64,000 nt of DNA from Paracamarosporium sp. OC-R06-R3 (taxonomy: Eukaryota > Ascomycota > Dothideomycetes > Pleosporales > Didymosphaeriaceae). Shown here in pieces: positions 56,896 to 64,000 of this stretch. Location of the stretch: the NCBI GenBank assembly GCA_019828545.1, contig JACVRA010000166.1:1-64000 (forward strand), given 5' to 3'. The position numbers and the translations under genes were made by a program. How positions within the stretch are numbered: position 1 is the first letter of the stretch; each line of letters opens with the position of its first letter. The notes below the pieces were generated by a model. That model did not search any database. It saw nothing but the letters and a program-made list of their open reading frames with translations, and was not told the DNA's origin.

Positions 56896-57947
56896 ATGGC
56901 TACCGTTACGAACGCCGACGGTGAACATGTACCCATCAGACCACGCAACCCTCTCACGCAAAAGTATATAGAGACGGGTCTGGACGATCCAGAAAAAGCG
57001 AACAAGCCCGTCGATGCGACCAAGATCGCGGATGCAAAGGCTACGATTGGAACGGGAGGGAGGATGCCGCGGTTCTTCCTGAGCGAGAACGAGCACGACG
57101 GCGCATATATATCCGCCATGGCGGGTGCAGAGGTGAGTAACCATCGAGACCGATGCGACTTTGGCGTAGAAACGAAGCGAAAATCGGTCGCGGAATCCGA
57201 CATCGCCTCGTGGCAAGTACTGACTGTGCACGTGCTCAGTTCAACGCCTTTCTTCCTCTCTACTTGATTCCCGATGCATTCCAGCCAGGACAGAAGCGTC
57301 TGGGCGTCGGAAAAATGAGCTGGAAGCCGGGAGTGGGGATCCCGGGGGAACAGGGGAACCAGTTTAGGAGGGAGTGGTGGAAGTACGTCAAGAGTCTGGA
57401 GAACGAAGCGCAGAGTAAAGAGAGCGATGACGACGGCGAGCAGCAGAGCGAAGGCAAGGTTCCAACGCTGTTGGACGGCGTGGACGTAGGCCCGCAGAAT
57501 GCAGACGAAGCAGCTACGCAGTTGGCGCCGCAGCTGAAGCGCGCAAAGTGTATATATGCCATTGACGATCCGTCTACGCATTCTGGTTCCGGCATACAAA
57601 TCGATCACCGTAGGCTGCGCTACTATAGCGAGAAGTCGTACCTGACTAAGCGCAAATTGCACAAGGGATATAAGCTGAAGCTAACGCATGGGCGGAAGTG
57701 GAAGCTTGAGCCTACGGACGAAAACACGGTGTTGTATAAGGATCATGAAGGGAGGGTGGTTGCGGAAGAGATCAGAGAGTCGAGGCAGTGGGGGTTCCTG
57801 GATACGGTGGAGTTGGTGCTGAAGGAGGAGTTCGAGCAGATGGTTGGGCTGGGAAGTGTGGAGTTGGCGGTAGACTTTTTGATTACGGTGTGGATTGCGA
57901 GGGTTGCGGCGGAGGCGGGCATGTTTGAGAAGAAGGCTGGGGCGTAG
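56896..57947 (+). CDS. Conserved-looking hypothetical protein
   Basis: Model: join(56896..57132, 57240..57947), 314 aa, one 107 bp intron that joins AMAGAE to FNAFLPLYLIPDAFQPGQ. There is no signal peptide. A variable acidic Ser/Asp/Glu/Gln-rich linker lies at about residues 120-160, followed by a beta-rich block (CIYAIDDPSTHSGSGIQIDH, YYSEKSYLTKRKLHKGYKLK, LTHGRKWKLEPTDENTVLYK) and a C-terminal amphipathic helix (VELAVDFLITVWIARVAAEA). I do not recognise a named family. Codon use and intron structure support a real gene. Confidence 0.65.
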
Positions 57948-58237
57948 ATGGAGATTGTGTATGTGTATCACCTCTCCTATGAACTTAGGCATAAATTGAT
58001 GGGGTTGAGCCAGGAGACTTATTTCCTAGTATAATGCACGCTGATAGACCCTGCATGTGACCTATTTGGGAAGGTGTTGTGCAACCAGACCTAACAGTAA
58101 CTGATGACAAAAGATCTCATAGCTGAACCGGTAGCTTTCTTACTTCTCTTTCCTTTCGAAGTTCGAATCGGTCAGTTTCTGCTTCACGACTTTCTTCTAC
58201 ATCCGTCGTTGAGCTCTGCGCAGCCTGCCTAGCTCTT

Positions 58238-59999
58238 ATGATGCGGGGTATACCAATCGTGCTTTTCGTTCTCAGCTCCGCTACGCTCAGTCGTGCATCA
58301 GCTCAAAGCACATTCGAACCACCCAACTTTGATGCTGCAAAGGCACTCTTCAGCAACGGCGTCGACGTGACGAACATCCCAACACTCTCAGGGTACTCGG
58401 GCCCTAGTGGAGCAAGCGGGTGCGAGGCTGCTGTAAGCTCCTCGCGCCATTTATCGCGTTGTTTTGAGCATCGCTTGTTACCTCGGATCAAGCAAAGACA
58501 GTACTAGAACTTTGGAGTTCATACCGCATTTTTCTGGATGAGCTGACATCAATGTCTAGTGCTCGTCTTTTCAACACATATTTAGCAGCAAGGTCATCAC
58601 CCAGAACACCTCTACTTACAATTCCTTCACTGGTTCGTACTAGTCTACACAACAGGCCTCCGTGGAGCCTCAATGCATTTTCAGCCCAACTACCTCTAAG
58701 GATGTATCTGTTCTTATCTTGGTCGCTCGATTAACGCAATGTCCCTTTGCGGTCAAGAGTGGAGGGCACGCAGCGTTTGCAGGTGCAAGCAGCATCCATG
58801 GCGGTATCACAATCTCATTCGACAACATGAAGGGTGTAGTACTGTCGAAAGATCGAAAGATCGCGAGCATTGAGCCTGGAAACACGTGGTACGACGTGTA
58901 CTACAAGCTGGAGCCGGAGAACCTAGCGGTGGTTGGGGGTCGCGTTTCCGCCATCGGTGTAGGAGGCTTGACCCTGGGTGGGGGTATATCCTTTTTCTCG
59001 AGCCAATATGGCTGGGCATGCGACAACGTAGGTTCGTTTGAGGTCGTTACAGCATCCGGTGCCGTCGTTACGGCGTCACCATTCAGCCATGCTGATCTAT
59101 ACTGGGCCTTGCGCGGAGGCGGCAACAACTTCGGGGTCGTCACTAAGTTCAATCTAGAGACAATACCGCAAGGTTTGATGTGGGGAGGTGCACGAATACA
59201 TCTCGAAGCGCAGTTTGCGGCCGTTCTCGATGCGTTTCATAATCTTGGGGTAAACTCAGCCCAGGACGTTGCTGCGGCTCAGATCCTCTCGTTTGCATAT
59301 GCTCAGAATACCAAGATTGCATCGTCGGAGCTACAGTACGCGAAGCCAAATGCCAATGCTTCGATATTTTCCGAGTTCCTCGCCATCCCAGCTATACAGG
59401 ACGGTACTATGATCCGCACGCTCGCCAACCTTACATTGCAGATGAACACTAACAACCCCAATGGCTTACGTGAAACGTATTGGGCGGCCACTTTTAAGTT
59501 AAACAGGGACTTCAGCTCATTCGTTGCAGAGGTGTTCTTTGAAGAGGTTGTATCAATTGCAGATGCCGCCGCATTGACACCTGCGGTTACGCTCCAAGTG
59601 ATCACCGTTCCCATGCTGCGCAACTTTGCGAAAATGGGCGGGAATGCGCTTGGCTTGTCAGATCAGGATGGGCCGTTGCTCTTGCTACTGTCGAACATGA
59701 TGTGGGCGGATGAGACGGACGATGAACGGGTATTGCGGACCAACAAGAGGATCATTGACAGGTCTATCGCGGAGGGAAAGAAGAGGGGCCTGTTTGTTGA
59801 TTACATCTACATGAACTATGCCAGTCAGTTCCAGAAGGTAATCCCGAGCTATGGGCTAGAGAAGCACGCGAGGTTGAAGGGTGTGGCCAAGAAGTACGAT
59901 CCTAAGGGCGTGTTTCAGGTGTTGCAGCCGGGGTACTTCAAATTGGATGGCGCGCCGTCAGAGTGGCAGCAATTGGCAAGTAGGAGCCGCGCTCGTTAA
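58238..59999 (+). pseudogene. BBE-type FAD-linked oxidase, in-frame stop
   Basis: Model: exons 58238..58432 and 58560..59999 with a 127 bp intron in phase 0. The signal peptide MMRGIPIVLFVLSSATLSRA begins a secreted FAD-linked oxidoreductase (FAD_binding_4 plus BBE). Motifs: FAVKSGGHAAFAGASSIHGG with the flavin-linking His, then GVGGLTLGGGISFFSSQYGW followed by ACDNVGSFEVV, and the C-terminal YDPKGVFQVLQPGYFKL. The second flavin-linking Cys typical of bicovalent members is not seen (TLGGGIS). An in-frame TAG at 58641-58643 replaces the Trp of the family's Y-W-S-x-Q-Q motif (SFTGSY, stop, STQQASVEPQ). No intron of normal length can remove it. Everything downstream is intact. Probably a recent nonsense mutation. 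Relatives oxidise sugars or secondary metabolites. Confidence 0.8.
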
Positions 60000-60707
60000 T
60001 GGTCATTTTGAAGTTTCTTTCAATTCTTGCAGGGTGTGTTTTGGGCAAGGCGGAGAATCTGGCGATGTTGGCGGTGTGATGGAGTTGGCTACGAATGGGC
60101 GGTGAGCTTGTGTATGTTGCTTCTGCATCGATGACGCGGGGCCCCACGGTGGATTCTGGGGTTGATGGCAGAAGCAAAAACGTATGATAGCTACACGGAG
60201 CAAAAGGAATGCTGGAGAAACTTGATGCCGCGTATCGTTCGCGATGGGCGAACGTCTAGATAGGCGAGCACGTGGATTTCGCTGGCGTGACAGACGAACC
60301 GGTCAGGAAGGAGCTTGACGTCACCATGAGAGAAGGCTAGCCGTCCTTCCACCAGGCACAGCGTTGTACGCCCGTCACCAACGCCATCGGGCGGCACGGC
60401 GGCGAGAGCAAGGCGAGAGCAAGGCAGGACAGCAGCAGAACGAGGAGCAGCACGAGGAGCAGCACAGCGTCAGAAAGGCATCCAGGTCAAGCCAAGTTCC
60501 CGCGACAAGAAGCACCCAGAGGCGAGTCCTGCATCAACGCGTGCCGTGCCCCAAAGTGCGGCCAAGCGAGGTGAGACGGGCGGGGCTAGAGGGGTAGCTC
60601 CGTGCACGTGCACAGGCGCTAGTGAAGGTCGCTATCGCCTTCTTCAAAAAGCTTGCGTGCATTCTCTCGGTCCTCAATCTCATCTCAATCGCCATATCTA
60701 CCCTACG
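60000..60707. other. Intergenic; promoter of MFS gene
   Basis: No gene. The stretch about 60385-60500 is purine-rich with repeated GAGCA/AGCAG words on the plus strand. A possible 5' leader of the MFS gene follows. Confidence 0.45.
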
Positions 60708-62569
60708 ATGCCTCTGGATCCCAAAGATGAGCCTTTTCCGTACAAGCAGCTCATCATTGTCGGTGCGTCCATCCCTATACCCCCCGCAAGTGCTGCTTCA
60801 AGCTGATAGGTGGACCGTAGGAATATGCCGATTCTCCGAGCCTCTTGCGTTCAACTCCATCCTGGCGTATTCGTACGTCATGGTAAAAGATTTGGGTATC
60901 CATGAGAAAGATGCTTCGTTTTACTCGGGTCTGCTGCTTTCGGCCTATGCTGTCGCAGAGGCCATTACCGCCCTGGGTTGGGGCGCCATTTCCGATGTTT
61001 ATGGAAGAAAGCCTGTCGCCCTGATTGGCCTGGCCGGCGTGGCGCTGAGCAGCCTTGCATTCGGCTTCGCAAAGACCTACTGGGTTGCTCTGCTGGCGCG
61101 CTTCGTGGGCGGTGCCTTGAACGGGAATGTTGCCATTATGCAGACCATGGTCCAGGAAATGGTCAAGAACCCTGCACACGAGCGTGAGTGTCGATCCTAG
61201 TGAGAGATTTAATTGAAGCTTATCGTGAACAGCCAAAGCATATGCTACGCAACCCTTCGTCTGGACGCTTGGAGGTATCATTGGATCTGCCATGGGTGGT
61301 TTCCTTGCCCAGCCTGCGAAATTCTACCCCGGTACCTTTTCTGAGGATGGCTTGTTTGGGAGGTACCCGTATCTGCTACCCAACGTCGTGGCCGCCCTCG
61401 GAATCGTTTTGGCCATCGTCCAGGGCATGCTTTTCTTGGAAGAGACTCTCCCCATGGGCGAGGAGCCCGAGGAGACGACCCAGGCGGCGCTCATCGAGCC
61501 CATCAACGAGCGAGCCCCCTTGCTCCAGAACGCTCATTCGACGTTACCGCGAGACGCTGGACGTCCTCGCGATCGCAGCTCAATATCACGTGCCTCCGTC
61601 ACACGCGCCTCCCGCTCACGAGCATTTTCTGGCGGTAGCTTCCGTAATCGTTCGTTATCTATTGTAGATGGTTTACGCCAGATCCGCAAGAAGCCTTCTT
61701 TCCTCGAAGATGGTATGCCCTCAGCCATCGACCAGCGATTCGATATCCGCCGCGACTCTTTCGGTACAATGCACAGTATCAAGATCGCACACCACGAGAT
61801 TCTACCAGCTCCCATCACCCGGCCTGAACCCACAGGCCCAAAGAAGACGTTCAACTTCACAGTCGTCATGCTCACGCTTGCCTTGACCATTATCGCTTTC
61901 CATCAAATGGCCTACATCACGAACTTACCTGTCTTCCTCCTTGACGATTCCGTTAGTGACGGCATCGATTTCGTTGGCGGTCTGGGTCTTGATCTCCACG
62001 ATGTAGGCACCTTCCTCGCTGTCAACGGCCTCATCGCGTTGTTTACGCAGGGTGTCATCTTCCCATACTTCGTGGAAAAAGTAGGCGTCTGGAGCACCTT
62101 CGTCAGCATGATTGTTCTGTACCCGACAACATACGTTATCGTTCCCTTCATCAGTGCACTCCCGGAAAAACTCGTCTCCCCCGGCGTCTACCTCTCGCTG
62201 TTTTTGCAGGGCTTCTACGGCATTCTCGTTTTCCCCTGTGCCCTCATTTTGCTCAAGAATGCAACACCTTCGCCGCTCGTGTTGGGCCGCGTCAATGGCG
62301 CTGCCATGTCAGCATGCTGCCTTGCACGAACCGTCTCCAGCCCGCTTGTTGGCGTCGTGTACGCCGCAGGAGGCAGTGCAGCGGCGTGGTTCTTCCTGGC
62401 CGGGTGTGCCATCGTCGGAGTGGTGCAGCTAATCTGGGTGCCCAAGGAACACGTAGATCGAGTTAAGGTTGAGAATGTGGTCAAGGACGCTGTGACTGAG
62501 GTTATTCACCCGCATCATCATCACATCAGCGATACTGATAGCGTGGCGGTTGCGGATTACGACGATTAA
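60708..62569 (+). CDS. MFS transporter, ZIFL / YCR023C type
   Basis: Model: join(60708..60762, 60821..61183, 61233..62569), 584 aa, introns of 58 and 49 bp, phases closing. Twelve-helix major facilitator: CRFSEPLAFNSILAYSYVMV (helix 1), ALGWGAISDVYGRKPVALIG (the loop 2-3 MFS signature), RFVGGALNGNVAIMQTMVQE, ATQPFVWTLGGIIGSAMGGF, and then a long cytosolic central loop rich in Arg/Ser (SRASVTRASRSRAFSGGSFR) before helix 7. The C-terminal half has FLQGFYGILVFPCALILLKN and ends with a His-run (HPHHHHI). The motif set fits the fungal relatives of plant zinc-induced facilitators and yeast YCR023C. The substrate is unknown; the His-rich tail could bind metal, which is speculation. Confidence 0.88.
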
Positions 62570-64000
62570 GTTTTGAATGTTAATTTGGATACAAGTTGAA
62601 TATGGGTTGGTCCCATGGTGGGTGAACGGAAGGCCTACAGAGCACGGGCAGTTATATTTCACGTTCTCTTTTCGGTCTTTTGATTCATGTCGCGGTAACG
62701 ATTTTTGAGATATTCCCATTACGGTCTGACGCGTTTTGTTTGTTGCGGGCGTTTTGTGGTGTTTTGTGTTTCTGTTTAGTAGCATGGCGTTTTTTTGCGC
62801 TGCTCCCGTATGGGGCTCGTGTCTTTGGCATTGTCATGGAGCATGGCACGGTGTCATTTCTTTCATCTCGTCACGAGCTACGCCTGCAGTCTTCCCGTCC
62901 AGTCCATCACTCCTCTATCTTCAAAGCTGCTAAACCGTCATCCACGCTGATGCAAGCGTACGCTCGTTTTTCCGCAGCGCAACCGTCTCTGTACCACAAC
63001 GTTGCATCTTTCTTTGCACAACCTCGCTTGCCAACGGCATACGTAGACCCCGTCGCACAGAGAGGCGTTCACGTCATGACGATCCCGAGGGCGCTAGGGC
63101 CCGCTCGGACGGTCGGGAGGCGTCGAGGCGGTGCGGATCCCATGTGATGTCGTGCGTGTGCGGCGTACTCGAGCCCTGTGGTACACGGCGCGCGCGCGTG
63201 CGGTGCGACGTTGTGCTGCGTGCGGGGCTCGGATGGTGTCTTGGATTCAGTCGAACAATGGGTGTGGGTTTGAGAGATCTGGTGGGCTGGCTTAGTACGC
63301 TGTGTGAGGTTGTTGTCATGTTGTTCGGAACGGTGCGGCCGAGGTGTGGAGAGGGCATGACCAAGGCGTCCAGCTTTGTTCTCGCTGACTGAGATGGTTG
63401 TCGTATGCTGCTGCGGATGGAGCGGTGCTGCTTAGTACTCTCGTCGGGTTGGTTCCTGCTTCACGAAGCGTGGTTTGCAGCAGACAAGTGGAACAGAGCG
63501 CGCGTGACGATGTAAGAAGCAGAGAGTGCATGTCAGTTGAGTGAGGATTTGCTCGGAGCGATGCGGGTTGGGCTGGCTGATGGCGTCCTTTGCGCCTTCC
63601 TATGCGTTTGCTGCAGCAACATCGCGCCTTCCTCGCAACCCTCTCAACGTGTCACTGCTCGCAACGAGCTCCTGACGCTACGCTCTCCGCCCATATCTGA
63701 TCAACTATCCGTCCTCTGTTGAACTCACTCAAACGTGCTCACCCTCTACCCTGTCTCAAATAAGTATAAAAAGCAGTTGGCAGACCCTAACCCTCGACAC
63801 ACAACTTCCTACTGCAGCCGCCGCCCAATGGCCACCTCCCACCTTTGAGCATGCTGTGCGCCTTTCCCTGCATTCGTCGACGCCATTTGGTGTAGCCGTG
63901 GCTCACGGCTGATGACCGACATGCCAGGTGCTACCGCATTAGGCCCGCTCTGCGCCGTCGTTGAGGTGCTCCCAGCCCAAGCCTCCAGCTCCCAGCCCAT
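62570..64000. other. No supported gene; possible promoter near right edge
   Basis: About 1.4 kb. Plus-strand frames at 62680-63147 and 63144-63392 lack motifs and good starts. The stretch 63150-63240 is rich in G and CG steps. A TATAAAAAG near 63766-63774 on the plus strand suggests a promoter for a gene beyond the right edge; the first ATG after it (63829) is followed by a stop within six codons. Confidence 0.4.

Noticed and set aside
58625..58665. Intron removing the TAG in the BBE oxidase (GTTCGT..CAACAG)
   Set aside because: It would be 23 bp, too short to splice, and would delete the conserved S-x-Q-Q part of the motif.
62680..63147. 155-codon plus-strand frame near the right end
   Set aside because: No ATG near its start, no recognisable domain, and composition like the flanking non-coding DNA.

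Overview
This window is nuclear DNA of a filamentous ascomycete, most likely a Dothideomycete and probably Pleosporales. That placement is inferred from gene content and was not tested by a search. The evidence is: most genes carry 45-120 bp introns with GTAAGT/GTATGT-type donors and CTAAC/CTGAC-like branch sites; it has fungus-specific families (PTH11-like receptor, HET domain, Egh16-like secreted protein, UstYa/DUF3328, AA9 LPMO with cellobiose dehydrogenase, septin AspA); and genes lie on both strands with no operons. One 66-base assembly gap lies at 21051-21116. I found no tRNA, rRNA or CRISPR.

Layout. 1-6107: a broken Baeyer-Villiger monooxygenase, a PTH11-like membrane protein and an unusual SDR-NmrA fusion. 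7959-19034: F-box protein, DUF924 protein, RING protein, an E2-like protein with a long C-terminal extension and a HET-domain protein, with wide AT-rich spacers. 20448-23557: the most interesting locus. A secreted precursor with at least nine near-identical Kex2-flanked cores (T-Y-[AG]-P-x-x-Y-V-G-G) is transcribed away from a UstYa-type (DUF3328) oxidase gene. This is the minimal signature of a dikaritin-type fungal RiPP, and I do not recognise this core. 24574-29222: a HerA/FtsK-like P-loop ATPase and a maltose-permease-type MFS transporter. 29719-41040: QTRT2, a small four-exon gene, a PSI-like membrane protein, an Egh16-like secreted protein with an Asn/Gly-rich tail, PWP2 and septin AspA. 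These are mostly housekeeping genes. 42752-47907: a head-to-head pair of an AA9 lytic polysaccharide monooxygenase and a cellobiose dehydrogenase, which are biochemical partners in oxidative cellulose breakdown. 48244-62569: an F-box-like protein, a small membrane protein, a YMR226C-type SDR, a disrupted SET protein, NAA38, a mitochondrial protein, an unknown protein, a disrupted BBE-type oxidase and a ZIFL-type MFS transporter. 62570-64000 holds no gene I can support.

Three otherwise well-preserved genes (BVMO, SET, BBE oxidase) are each interrupted by one in-frame TAG that a CpA-to-TpA change could have made, which is the signature of repeat-induced point mutation. Exon structures were built by hand from splice signals, reading frame and family motifs. 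Where the phase of every exon closes I rate the model higher.
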